This document shows positions 45,231 through 53,545 of a DNA stretch of 64,000 nt, piece by piece. A program made the translations under genes and the position numbers. The DNA comes from Nostoc sp. TCL240-02 (GTDB taxonomy: Bacteria; Cyanobacteriota; Cyanobacteriia; Cyanobacteriales; Nostocaceae): assembly GCF_013343235.1 (NCBI RefSeq), contig NZ_CP040094.1:5079001-5143000 (forward strand). The letters are read 5' to 3'. The notes beneath the pieces were generated by a model. It worked only from the letters and a program-made list of their open reading frames with translations, had not been told where the DNA came from and did not search any database. The number at the start of each line of letters is the position of its first letter. The first letter of the stretch is position 1.

Positions 45231-45956
45231 TTATTTCCCATACTCTAGCTTGGCTTGCTCAAATGCCTGATTAATTGCTTTCATTTTTTCTTCATTAGGA
45301 AAAATGCCACCATCTGGATGATGAACTCTGGCAGCACCATAATAGGCGGATCGAACCGTAGCAAAGTCTGATTCATGTGGAACGCCTAAAATTTCTCGCC
45401 AGCCAAGAGAAGCGGTTGCCTTCGCGTGAGGACGTGATTTGGTTTCAGTATGCGGCTGTTGTTGTGATTTAGAATCTTGCGACTTTCTCTTTTTCGAGTT
45501 TGATGAACTAGGTTTCTTCGATTTTGATTTTGGTTGCCCTGACTCCCTTAAAACATAATTCTCAATTGCGTGCTTCGCAAGAACTGGCAGGACGGAGGAC
45601 ACTTGACAATTAACTATTGCGCGCAAAGCTGAAATATATTCCCCAATAGCACGCAGATTGTTTTTAACTTTATCCCAAGCATCGCAGCAAACGACATAGC
45701 TTTGCCCTTTACTACGGAAATAAACCGCTATGCCTGGGTCGATGGGTTCCTTGAAACTGGCTAGAGGTTTCCCATCCTTACGAAGCGGTATGTTGGATGA
45801 GATAACGACATCATCCGCACTAGATAGCCGCAACTCATCCAATAAATCATCTCGCGCCTTAGCAAAGCCGACGCGGTAACTTGCTGAGGTGCGTTTATCG
45901 CCAGGTGTGCGCTTTTGGGATGGCGGCCATGCTAAGGGATAGGCGGTAATCAGCAT
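45231..45956 (-). CDS. Phage-type protein with C-terminal J domain
   Basis: 241 residues. The N-terminal 140 residues (YPLAWPPSQKRTPGDKRTSA, IAVYFRSKGQSYVVCCDAWD) are a conserved but unnamed domain seen in cyanobacterial mobile elements. A Lys/Ser-rich linker (about 150-180) leads to a J domain (WREILGVPHESDFATV, HHPDGG) at the end. It may recruit host DnaK during replication. Last gene of a leftward block; convergent with the integrase. Confidence 0.75.
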   Translation of the reverse strand: MLITAYPLAWPPSQKRTPGDKRTSASYRVGFAKARDDLLDELRLSSADDVVISSNIPLRKDGKPLASFKEPIDPGIAVYFRSKGQSYVVCCDAWDKVKNNLRAIGEYISALRAIVNCQVSSVLPVLAKHAIENYVLRESGQPKSKSKKPSSSNSKKRKSQDSKSQQQPHTETKSRPHAKATASLGWREILGVPHESDFATVRSAYYGAARVHHPDGGIFPNEEKMKAINQAFEQAKLEYGK

Positions 45957-45969
45957 ATTCAGTACTAAA

Positions 45970-45989
45970 GCCGGGGCTTAAACCCCGGC
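45970..45989. terminator. GC-rich hairpin
   Basis: GCCGGGG and CCCCGGC with a six-base loop lie between two leftward genes of the phage-like block. There is no real T-tract on the minus strand, so it may be an attenuating or mRNA-processing hairpin. Confidence 0.45.
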
Positions 45990-46014
45990 GAACAAACTTT
46001 TTTAAATCACTCAC

Positions 46015-46347
46015 CTAAACAATTATCGGTTCGTCGCTCAATACCATGCCTAGCTTATATTCTGAATCATGAGTAATGCTGACCACATAGCCAGATAACT
46101 TGGGATCGAAAATAGCTACAGCCCCATACAGATGCGCCACTTTGTGAGCAATATGGTAAGCGATTGATATTGACTGAGCGCCATTAATTTTGAGCAAGCG
46201 CCCTCGCATTGACTCCTCTTCTATCAGACGAGGAAGGTTCTCGCCAACATATTTAACTAATTCTGCATTGGTAGCAGCAACTTCGGGTAAAAATCCAACT
46301 TCTAGGCGCTGGCAGTTTTTATCGTGAATTAATTCAAGTTTATACAT
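46015..46347 (-). CDS. Hypothetical protein of the phage-like block
   Basis: 110 residues. Soluble, mixed alpha/beta (ELIHDKNCQRLEVGFLPEVA, SIAYHIAHKVAHLYGAVAIF). No family is recognised. It lies 50 bases after the HAD phosphatase gene in the same direction and is probably co-transcribed with the recombination genes. Confidence 0.6.
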   Translation of the reverse strand: MYKLELIHDKNCQRLEVGFLPEVAATNAELVKYVGENLPRLIEEESMRGRLLKINGAQSISIAYHIAHKVAHLYGAVAIFDPKLSGYVVSITHDSEYKLGMVLSDEPIIV

Positions 46348-46396
46348 TGTTTATTCTCCAATTTTTTCAGGTTCAAAATATTAACTTTTACCAACT

Positions 46397-46939
46397 TCAT
46401 AAATTTGCAGCCCCGCTTTCCCACCAATCAGATGCCCACAAGAAATTTACATTGGCAGCCTCAGCAGCACCTTTATCTTCATCGCGATCGCCTACAAACA
46501 AAATCTGATGCTCTGGGTTTTTAGATCCCAGCCCATTTTCAATGGCCGCATTGAGCATCCCCGCTCCTGGCTTGCGGAAACTACCTTGATAATTTGCGGC
46601 CCATCCCAGATGGATTGGAGTACTTATTTCCTCCGGATCAAGAGTACAGAACCAACAAAACTGTCCTTCGTAGTCTGGGCAAAAATAGATGCACCATATT
46701 TCAGGACACAGTCTAAGAGTTTGATATTGTTCTTGAATTGCATCTTCCAATTGCTTATGACCTGCCGCTACACCTCCTTGATTGGTCGCCCCAACTATTA
46801 AAAAGCCTTGGCTTTTGTAGTGAGCGATCGCCCTTGCAGATCCAGGAATGATTTCTTGGTCGTCAGGAGTTGAGATAAATTTTGCCCCGGACTTAGGGCG
46901 ACGAACTGTATTATCCAAATCTAAAATTAATAATTTCAT
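46397..46939 (-). CDS. HAD-superfamily phosphatase (polynucleotide phosphatase-like)
   Basis: 180 residues. The HAD motifs are in order: motif I LDLDNTVRR (nucleophile Asp and acid Asp), motif II Thr in GATNQGGVA, motif III Lys in FRKPGAG, motif IV GDRDEDKGAA. The HAD-IIIA layout with TNQGG is shared by histidinol/heptose bisphosphate phosphatases and by the 3'-phosphatase domain of polynucleotide kinase. A four-base overlap with the Rad52-like gene favours a role in DNA-end processing, which is inferred. Two cysteine pairs (FCPD, CWFC) may bind zinc. Confidence 0.78.
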   Translation of the reverse strand: MKLLILDLDNTVRRPKSGAKFISTPDDQEIIPGSARAIAHYKSQGFLIVGATNQGGVAAGHKQLEDAIQEQYQTLRLCPEIWCIYFCPDYEGQFCWFCTLDPEEISTPIHLGWAANYQGSFRKPGAGMLNAAIENGLGSKNPEHQILFVGDRDEDKGAAEAANVNFLWASDWWESGAANL

Positions 46940-47742
46940 ACAGCAGTTTCCTTGGGAGATTTTAGGTATTCTAAAAATTCACTGAGTTGTTTGTCACTCA
47001 GACGTTGTCTTGATCGCACACCATTAAACAACTCAGATAACACATTTTTTGCTTGCTCAATCGAAATATTTTTACGCTTCAGTACCGATTCAATTTCAGC
47101 ATTGAGTAGATTGCGATCTAGTGAGGAAGGTGTCAGAATAACTGATTTTTTAGGTGGCTCAAAAATATCAGATGGGGATTTTTTTGGACTACGTGCGAAT
47201 GTGTCCACGGGGATACTCCCCGGTGGCGCATTTCGCAGTTGTGCAGTTTTCACTTGAATTTTGTACTGCTCGGATAATCGCCGAACCTCACCACACGCCC
47301 CATCATCAAGCTCACTCATTCGCTCCCAAAGGTAACGAATGGTGAAAACTTGATCGTCTAAATATCGACCAACTCCCCACGCCTCGGCCGTGTTTTTCAA
47401 AGCTTCGGCGGCAAGTCTATCAGCTGCGCTACCCCGACTCATTTCTTTACCACCACTACTAGTGATTGAAATAGGGACGCTAGCGATCGCCTCTTTCCTT
47501 ACCCCCAATATCGTGATGCCACATCGGCAAATGGCATCATTGCCCAAATATTGAATTTCTGAATAATCAGATATCCATTCTGGGGTAACTTCATCCAATC
47601 GTTCGCGGATGGTTTGCCACTTCAAAAAAACCCACTTTTTACCACCTGGCAACTCTCTAAATTCGTGGAGAGATGCCGGAAATGGCTTTTTAAGTTCGGA
47701 TTGAATCCGACGTAATTCGTTTCTAATTTCTGGGGTAATCAT
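46936..47742 (-). CDS. Rad52/22-like single-strand annealing protein
   Basis: 268 residues. The N-terminal 150 residues show the Rad52-fold pattern: IRERLDEVTPEWISDYSE, CRCGITILG, a substituted GSAADRLAAEALKNTAEAWG and the GVGRYL end. The C-terminal part is a disordered linker and a short helix (NVLSELFNGVRSRQRLS). Such proteins anneal complementary single strands in phage recombination. It overlaps the HAD phosphatase gene by four bases, so the two are translationally coupled. Confidence 0.78.
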   Translation of the reverse strand: MITPEIRNELRRIQSELKKPFPASLHEFRELPGGKKWVFLKWQTIRERLDEVTPEWISDYSEIQYLGNDAICRCGITILGVRKEAIASVPISITSSGGKEMSRGSAADRLAAEALKNTAEAWGVGRYLDDQVFTIRYLWERMSELDDGACGEVRRLSEQYKIQVKTAQLRNAPPGSIPVDTFARSPKKSPSDIFEPPKKSVILTPSSLDRNLLNAEIESVLKRKNISIEQAKNVLSELFNGVRSRQRLSDKQLSEFLEYLKSPKETAV

Positions 47743-47775
47743 AAATTGAATAGGGGCATAGTGTGCCCCAGTAAA

Positions 47776-47991
47776 CTACTGATATCGAGTACCACTGCCC
47801 AGGCAGGGATCGCAATCTGGATGCCCGTTATCTGGCGGAATATATCCGCCATCATCCTTGGCTGCAACGGTACGAAAAAGACAATCGCTTCTATAATCTC
47901 TACAACCTCCTCTGTAGGGTTCTTGCCCATGAGCTAAACATACAATCGCTACTATGTATCCAATAATTCCAAAACGTGCTATATATTCCAT
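47776..47991 (-). CDS. Small Cys-rich exported peptide
   Basis: 71 residues from ATG 47991. A hydrophobic start (about residues 4-20, ARFGIIGYIVAIVCLAHG) is followed by a mature region with four cysteines (GGCRDYRSDC, HPDCDPC). It lies between the SWIM and Rad52-like genes, same strand. An overlapping frame (47739-47930) has no such features. No family is recognised. Confidence 0.5.
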   Translation of the reverse strand: MEYIARFGIIGYIVAIVCLAHGQEPYRGGCRDYRSDCLFRTVAAKDDGGYIPPDNGHPDCDPCLGSGTRYQ

Positions 47992-48070
47992 GATTCACTT
48001 TTTTTGCAAGGGTGGACAAGTGCGATCGCCTGCCCGGTCAAGAACGGCGATCGCATTTAAAAACATTGAT

Positions 48071-48862
48071 TTAAGCTGCCAATAATTCTTTTTCCAGACT
48101 GGGTTTGAGAAAATTCTCTACAGCTATTTGGTGCTTGCACTTTGACCCTCGATGACGACAATCAGCGCACTCACACCGCGAGTTTGGATCTGGATGATTG
48201 GGGCGGACAACGTAGCGGTTTTGGTTGGTAGAGTTCTCCACCACAAATTCGTCGCCCTGCTGTCCAAGCACAGTGATTGCTTGGGCGAGTGGGGAACGTA
48301 CTGCTGATTCCAACTTTTGCTTTTCTTGTATCTTCGCGACGGCAACCAAAGTCTCTTTAATCATTGCTCCAAACTCTTCTATCAGTCGCACACCCGTAAG
48401 ATTGGATTTATAGCCGCCACTGACTCCAATAATTAGGATTTGGATGTCATCGACGATCGCCTCCCACACACCACCGCGTATTGTCTGCCCGATTTTTTCA
48501 TAAGTTATCGCAACTGATTCTGGCGCTTCTTGGGGAAGTGGGGAAACATCACGCAATCCGCGATCGTATCCACTCCGATAGCAAGGGTCATTGGACTGCA
48601 TTTCTAGTCGATTGGTGGCATCTTGATAGCCTTGACGGTTATTTTCCATCCGTTGCAAATCAGGTGCAATTTCATTTGCTTGGGCTTCAACGTGTGCAAC
48701 GAATTCAGCCTGAGCAATTACCTGGGGCTGTGCTGCCAAAATATCAGTGATGCAATCTTCCTTGCTGCGGCGGCGGGAGATTGAAAGGCGATCGCACTTC
48801 GCACGCAATTCGCTTATGGAAAATTTTTCAAGTTGTTCGCGGGTGTGAATTGGCTGTGTCAT
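48071..48862 (-). CDS. SWIM zinc-finger protein with SAP-like N-terminus
   Basis: 263 residues. The C-terminus has the SWIM pattern CxC-x(n)-CxH (SRCECADCRHRGSKCKHQIA), a zinc finger found in DNA-binding and recombination-mediating proteins. The N-terminus (REQLEKFSISELRAKCDRLS, RRRSKEDCITDIL) resembles a SAP nucleic-acid-binding motif. The middle is helical. First gene of the leftward recombination block; diverges from the HTH-tnpB unit across the inverted-repeat region at 48967-49020. Confidence 0.75.
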   Translation of the reverse strand: MTQPIHTREQLEKFSISELRAKCDRLSISRRRSKEDCITDILAAQPQVIAQAEFVAHVEAQANEIAPDLQRMENNRQGYQDATNRLEMQSNDPCYRSGYDRGLRDVSPLPQEAPESVAITYEKIGQTIRGGVWEAIVDDIQILIIGVSGGYKSNLTGVRLIEEFGAMIKETLVAVAKIQEKQKLESAVRSPLAQAITVLGQQGDEFVVENSTNQNRYVVRPNHPDPNSRCECADCRHRGSKCKHQIAVENFLKPSLEKELLAA

Positions 48863-48966
48863 TATGGTTTAAATCCTTGTTGTGATCCGTCATTTCTAAG
48901 GTTCCAAAAGCGTCGTTTCTTCTTGGTCGGAGGGCGGCGCTTTTTGGTATCTGTATTTAATGTAAT

Positions 48967-49020
48967 GCCATAAAAAGCATTTGTCAATAACTAAAAAGCA
49001 TAACAAATGTATTTTATGGC
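48967..49020. promoter_or_regulatory. Operator candidate: 18-bp inverted repeat
   Basis: GCCATAAAAAGCATTTGT (48967-48984) faces ACAAATGTATTTTATGGC (49003-49020); 16 of 18 positions are complementary and the arms are 18 bases apart. It lies between the divergent SWIM gene and the small HTH-like gene, just where an autoregulating repressor would bind. Confidence 0.65.
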
Positions 49021-49072
49021 TTGCAATTTAGCCACATAAAGTATATAGTTTTAGCAAAGGAGGAATTACTAT

Positions 49073-49408
49073 ATGCGCGGTGTCGCCAAGCTGCGTCATG
49101 CCTTTGTAGACTTAAATAGAAGTCGCGGAGGCATGAGTATGGATATGTCTATGATTAGAGAGCGGATGGAAGAATTAGGCGTGGATTTAGCGACTCTAAA
49201 CCGTCGCTATTGCGAAATTAGGCGCACGAAAGGCGATGAAAGTGCAACGCCTGTAAATCGTAGAAATATGCTTGCTAAAGCAATTTCTAATGAAGGCAAC
49301 CCAACACTAGAGACGTTTATGGATCTTGTTGCGGCTTTAGATGGCAAGGTCTTGATTGAATGGAAAAGCACAAAAGTCAAAGAGTTTGGGGGTGATAACG
49401 CCGCATGA
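49073..49408 (+). CDS. Small HTH-like regulator coupled to tnpB
   Basis: 111 residues from ATG 49073 behind AAAGGAGG; ATG 49133 is an alternative. The second half (NRRNMLAKAISNEGNPTLET, FMDLVAALDGKVLIEW) resembles XRE-type helix-turn-helix proteins, and its beginning is basic. Its stop codon overlaps the tnpB start (ATGA at 49405-49408), so the two are co-translated. An inverted repeat upstream could be its operator. The assignment to XRE is moderate. Confidence 0.65.
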   Translation: MRGVAKLRHAFVDLNRSRGGMSMDMSMIRERMEELGVDLATLNRRYCEIRRTKGDESATPVNRRNMLAKAISNEGNPTLETFMDLVAALDGKVLIEWKSTKVKEFGGDNAA

Positions 49409-50925
49409 GTATTGTTACCCTCGAACTCAAAATTTATCCAACTGTTGCTCAAGCACAAACAATAGATTTGTGGCTTGAGCAGCTTAAATGGGTATGGAAT
49501 AGAGGGTTAGAATTGAGGCTAGAAGCACAACAGCGACGCTGGAGGGAGAAGCTAGATCGCCCTCTCCCCGACAGCTTAAAGCTCAAATGGAAGAACGGTA
49601 AATTAGTAAGCTGCGGAGTACGCAAAACCAAAGCAGGACACAAATATTGTGAGGTGCGTACTTGTCGGGATATTGATAGTCCTAAGAAGTTTGTACAGTG
49701 CGAATTTTTTAGAAGTGACAACATCCCCCAGTGGTTGCAGGATGTACCCACCAAATTTAAATCTGGGGTGAATGATGCTCTAGATAAAGCGTGGAAAGCC
49801 TACAGCGACCCTAAACACCCTGGTAGACGACCAAGGTTTAAGGGTAAGCATGACAAACTCAAATCACTTCTTAACCGCAATGCTGGGGGCAAATGCAAAG
49901 AACTGAAGCCTGAAAGAATCCCTGGTGGTGATAACGGTTATGTTCGCTTTCCTAAGTTGGGCAAGCTCTATGTCAAAGGGTTATTTAAACGGTTCTTGAG
50001 TGATGAATATGGCAGCGCCAGAATACTGAAAGAGCCTTCAGGATACTACCTTCAAGTATGTGTGAATGCTCCAGACGTGGTACTGCCAGTAAGCTATCGC
50101 GCTGTCGGAATTGACCCCGGCTTAAAGTCGGTCATCACTACCGACGCAGGTCGAGAGGTTGCACCGCCAAAGATTTACCGAAATCAACTTCATAAGCTTA
50201 GAAGGCTACAGCGTAAAGCTTCTAGGCAGGCAAAGGGAAGTAGCAACCAGAAGAAAACTTATCATCTAATCGCCCGTCTCCATGAGAAAATCCGTCGTAG
50301 CCGCAACGCATTCAACCATAAACTCAGCACTAAAATTGTGCGTGAATATGGCAGTATTGCAATGGAAGATTTGCAAATTAAAAATCTTACGAGAAAACCC
50401 AAAGCTAAACCACAAGAGAATGGCTTAGGGTATGAGCAAAATGGTGCAAAGCGCAAAGCAGGATTGAATAAAAGCTTTGCTGACTCTGCACTAGGAGACT
50501 TAATCAGTAAGATTGAGAGTAAATCAAAAGTCGCTGGCAGAGAATTTGTCAAAGTGCCAGCGCACTACAGCACAATCAATTGCTCTCAATGTGGTGAAAA
50601 AATTAAAAAATCGTTGAGCGTTCGCACTCACCGTTGTACCTGCGGCTATGTAGCCGGACGGGATGAGAACGCCGCACAAAATATTTTGCTTAAAGGGTGT
50701 GAACTTTTTAAGCAGACGTACCGCTCTTGGGAGTGGAAACGAGGCGCAAGTCCTAAGCCTGTCTCTGCCTCTGAAATAGAGGGTCAGCAGGAAGCTGGGA
50801 AGCCAGCACCATCGCCTGAATATGGCGATCGATCGCGCGGATCGGGGGATGTAAATTCCCCATTCGCTCCTCTTATACCCTCGCAAGCTCTAAACCCACC
50901 TAAAGGCAGAAACAAGAAAAAGTAG
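49405..50925 (+). CDS. tnpB: TnpB-family RNA-guided nuclease (IS200/IS605-type OrfB)
   Basis: 506 residues. The N-terminus (LELKIYPTVAQAQTIDLWLE) is the usual helical cap. The RuvC residues are intact: Asp in GIDPGLKSVITTD, Glu in SIAMEDLQIKNL and Asp in GRDENAAQN. A zinc ribbon (CSQCGEKIKKS...HRCTCGY) lies between the second and third. A basic, low-complexity C-terminal tail of about 75 residues extends it. No tnpA is nearby, so the gene is stand-alone or mobilised in trans. It is likely guided by an RNA made from its 3' flank. Confidence 0.92.
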   Translation: MSIVTLELKIYPTVAQAQTIDLWLEQLKWVWNRGLELRLEAQQRRWREKLDRPLPDSLKLKWKNGKLVSCGVRKTKAGHKYCEVRTCRDIDSPKKFVQCEFFRSDNIPQWLQDVPTKFKSGVNDALDKAWKAYSDPKHPGRRPRFKGKHDKLKSLLNRNAGGKCKELKPERIPGGDNGYVRFPKLGKLYVKGLFKRFLSDEYGSARILKEPSGYYLQVCVNAPDVVLPVSYRAVGIDPGLKSVITTDAGREVAPPKIYRNQLHKLRRLQRKASRQAKGSSNQKKTYHLIARLHEKIRRSRNAFNHKLSTKIVREYGSIAMEDLQIKNLTRKPKAKPQENGLGYEQNGAKRKAGLNKSFADSALGDLISKIESKSKVAGREFVKVPAHYSTINCSQCGEKIKKSLSVRTHRCTCGYVAGRDENAAQNILLKGCELFKQTYRSWEWKRGASPKPVSASEIEGQQEAGKPAPSPEYGDRSRGSGDVNSPFAPLIPSQALNPPKGRNKKK

Positions 50926-50981
50926 AAATCCGCGCAAACTACGGATGAAATTTTTATCCAGCTTACTTTGTGGGATTTTGG

Positions 50982-51221
50982 GGCGGAAATGGATGTTGGG
51001 GGATAGAAGCGATCGCAAGGGCGACACTCATTTTATTGGCGGCTTCCTGCTCCGTTGGCGGAAATGGATGTTGGTGGGTGAGGGCGATCGCAAGATAATT
51101 TTTCTACCTGATGTTTGTACTAAGGTTACGTGGAAACCGATGCTGGTGGGGGAATTGCGATCGCAAGGGCTGTACCATAATTTTGCGGAAATTGGAGGTG
51201 GGGGATGAGGGCGATCGCAAG
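50982..51221. repeat. Four degenerate HIP1-bearing repeats after tnpB
   Basis: Copies at about 50982-51021, 51057-51094, 51130-51170 and 51186-51221 share GGAAATGGATGTTGGTGGG-like sequence followed by GCGATCGCAAG. Spacing of the HIP1 cores is 75, 73 and 54 bases. Confidence 0.6.
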
Positions 51222-51419
51222 CGGAAAGTTACCTTTCCACAAATCTGAGTAGAGAATAACCACCCTCACGCGGACTATACGTGCTTCCGCGTTTGGGGAG
51301 TTATCCCCACCAAAGCGATCGCCCCTGGCTTGGTACGCGATCGCCCCAAACGCGAATTGCATTTGCGGACACATCTGCAATTCGCACCTGAAGCGCGAGG
51401 GAGTCAAGATAGCAAGTAC

Positions 51420-51600
51420 TGTCCTTTATCAGTTAGTAACGGACTGCTCTAAAGGGCCGCAGAGGCTGCCGTCTTCCCTCAATCTTCAGATTCAGCACAG
51501 AACCCCTGACATAGGCAAGAGAAACAAGCACCGACTGGGTAGCCCTTAAGGCATTACGTAGAAGTCGCCCCAGTTAAGGAGATACTCTTGCTCTTAAATA
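51420..51600 (+). ncRNA. Candidate omega (guide) RNA region and right end of the tnpB element
   Basis: The stretch downstream of tnpB is GC-richer and structured (AAAGGGCCGCAGAGGCTGCC, ACCGACTGGGTAGCCCTTAAGG) and ends ACGTAGAAGTCGCCCC, which resembles right ends of cyanobacterial IS605-type elements as I remember them. Guide RNAs of TnpB systems come from exactly this place. Boundaries and function are inferred. Confidence 0.4.
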
Positions 51601-51685
51601 AACTTGGATCTAGAAAAATTTTCATTATTGAAAGATTGGCACACCCACATCAAAAAGGAGACTAAGATTTTTTGTAAAAGTTATT

Positions 51686-52252
51686 CTACTCATCCAACAA
51701 ACCATGATCTTTTGAAGCAAGCTCTGCTAGCTGGAATCGCAAAGACTTACGGAAATCTTTTGCTTGCCTCTTGGTCAATCCTTTTGGAGTAGATTCTTCA
51801 TCTACTCCAATGATGCCAGAATGGCCCTTTGCGCCTAGACGACGATCCTTGATTTTCTTGTCGTTATTAGAATCTTGAAGTAGGTGTACCCAGATAACAT
51901 CAAGTATTCCTGAGTATTTATTTTTGTCTTCTACAACAACTTCAATTTTACGAACTTCATCAACATTCAAGCGAATAACCAGCCTGCGTGGCGAGTTTTC
52001 TTGCAAGAAACTATAGGCCTGCTCTGGCGTTGTTAAAGACTCCTCCCAGACGCTTAAGTGAGGAGGAATCGATTTCCTGTCTAAAGTAGAAAGCTCAAAC
52101 GGTTTAGCAATTTTATCAAATTGAACTGCTGAAAGCCTTCCTTTTTCTTTATAGTCTTTTGGCACATCGGACAAACGAAGTATGCGACAACTGTTTGGAA
52201 GCGGGGTTAAGTTGCGCCTTGGTGTAAAAATGTTTGGTAAATTACCAAGCAA
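51686..52252 (-). CDS. Hypothetical protein, third gene of the unknown operon
   Basis: About 188 residues from TTG 52252, which overlaps the preceding gene's stop by a few bases; a GTG at 52324 would extend it by 24 residues into the upstream gene. The product is soluble and rich in Lys and Arg. It contains RLVIRLNVDEVRKIEVVVED, DVIWVHLLQDSNNDKKIKDR and LTKRQAKDFRKSLRFQLAEL. No domain is recognised. The neighbours suggest it belongs to a three- or four-gene unit with the TIGR04255-like protein. Confidence 0.6.
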   Translation of the reverse strand: MLGNLPNIFTPRRNLTPLPNSCRILRLSDVPKDYKEKGRLSAVQFDKIAKPFELSTLDRKSIPPHLSVWEESLTTPEQAYSFLQENSPRRLVIRLNVDEVRKIEVVVEDKNKYSGILDVIWVHLLQDSNNDKKIKDRRLGAKGHSGIIGVDEESTPKGLTKRQAKDFRKSLRFQLAELASKDHGLLDE

Positions 52253-52787
52253 AGAGCGCAGCTTTTTCCAATACTGCGGCAGAAAACTCCTGTTCAAGCG
52301 TCGTATCTTCTCCCCATACTTCACTAGTATTTCTGTTCTGGTAAAAGAATTCTATCTCTTTGTTACCAAAAATTTCACACTCAAGATAATGTTCTCCTTT
52401 AGACCAAGTGTACATAAAATTATCGCTTTCACCAGGGCAAGCATCTGGTACTTCCAAAGACAAACCTTTGGACGAGAAATATTCTTTTAATTTCTCCCAG
52501 GTCTGCCAAGCGGTATCAAGCACTGATATCGTAAACCCGTCTATACCAGTAGAATTTGCTCGAAGTCGCAATGAATCAAGATATGTCCGCAGTCCTTGAT
52601 GACGCTGCTCGCTAGCCTCATCAAACTCCTTAAGTAATCGTTGAATCGGCGCATCTTTCTCAATTTTTTTGGCTACATCGTTGATTTTATCGTTAAGTTT
52701 TTTGCCTTCATTTCCTTCAAGTTTTTGTAAAGTGTTGTTTCTATGCAACAACGAACTGGGTGAAGACGAAGCAACGTATGTAGGCAT
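52242..52787 (-). CDS. Hypothetical protein, second gene of the unknown operon
   Basis: 181 residues from ATG 52787, which overlaps the TAA of the TIGR04255-like gene (TAATG), a sign of translational coupling. The N-terminal half is a helical, charged region (LNDKINDVAKKIEKDAPIQR), the C-terminal half is beta-rich (FMYTWSKGEHYLECEIFGNK). No family is recognised. The intimate coupling implies that it works with its upstream partner. Confidence 0.65.
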   Translation of the reverse strand: MPTYVASSSPSSLLHRNNTLQKLEGNEGKKLNDKINDVAKKIEKDAPIQRLLKEFDEASEQRHQGLRTYLDSLRLRANSTGIDGFTISVLDTAWQTWEKLKEYFSSKGLSLEVPDACPGESDNFMYTWSKGEHYLECEIFGNKEIEFFYQNRNTSEVWGEDTTLEQEFSAAVLEKAALFAW

Positions 52788-53530
52788 TATTTTAACAGCT
52801 CCCTAGTTTTATCGGTAATACAAGCCTCAAATATTTCATTTTTACGAACACGAAATTTTTCTAACAGATCCCAATGTGCGATTCCATCCCCAGGAAAATT
52901 AACGTTGCAAAATAAATCAATGTCTAACACCATAGAAACTAGGTCATCTCCTGAAGGCGGAATTATTACTTCATTTAGCAGAAGCATTCCTCCTATATCT
53001 TCCTGAGGAATTTGCAGCTGCATAAAGAAGTCGCTTAGACCTTGAGATAGATCGGGTGAAACCTCTGGCAATGTTCTCAGATAGTCCTTGAAATCATTCA
53101 TGGGCAAAGGTAAATCCAGTTTGTTAATGTAGCGAACTGCGACTCGATTTACGTTCTTAGGCTTAATAACTGCCCGATAAATGTCCCAGAGTCGTTGAGC
53201 TTCATTCTGGAGATTTTCCCATCGCTCGTATGGAGCAAGCCGACTAAAAGTAAAACCGTTTAATCGAGCTTGAAATATCTGTTTCATGTCATGGCTAATA
53301 AAGCGGTAGCCAACTACCGCTTGGCTTGCCGTGGCAGTAGCCGTAATATTGGAACCTCCTTCAAATTGACCCTGAATCTCTATAATTTCCTCGTCTACCG
53401 GATATTGCGACAATATACTTTGCTGAATATTTTTTAAAGTTGGGATTTCTGCCTCAGAAGAAGCGTCAACTCGTATGTCAATTAAGGCCTCAGTGATTGA
53501 TGATTTTTTGTAATGTTTCGATGATTGCAT
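52787..53530 (-). CDS. TIGR04255-family-like protein
   Basis: 247 residues from ATG 53530. The opening (SSITEALIDIRVDASSEA), the middle GFTFSRLAPYERWENLQNEA with LWDIYRAVIKPKNVNRVAVR, and the late VSMVLDIDLF fit what I know of the TIGR04255 family, sporadically distributed in bacteria and of unknown function. Genes of this family tend to be patchy and often sit in accessory regions. Here it heads a tightly coupled operon inside a prophage-like element, so a defence or superinfection role is possible but unproved. Confidence 0.7.
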   Translation of the reverse strand: MQSSKHYKKSSITEALIDIRVDASSEAEIPTLKNIQQSILSQYPVDEEIIEIQGQFEGGSNITATATASQAVVGYRFISHDMKQIFQARLNGFTFSRLAPYERWENLQNEAQRLWDIYRAVIKPKNVNRVAVRYINKLDLPLPMNDFKDYLRTLPEVSPDLSQGLSDFFMQLQIPQEDIGGMLLLNEVIIPPSGDDLVSMVLDIDLFCNVNFPGDGIAHWDLLEKFRVRKNEIFEACITDKTRELLK

Positions 53531-53545
53531 ACCACGAGCTTAAGA

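Noticed and set aside
47739..47930. 63-codon minus-strand frame overlapping the small Cys-rich gene
   Set aside because: The alternative frame 47776-47991 has a signal-like start and paired cysteines; the two cannot both be main genes.
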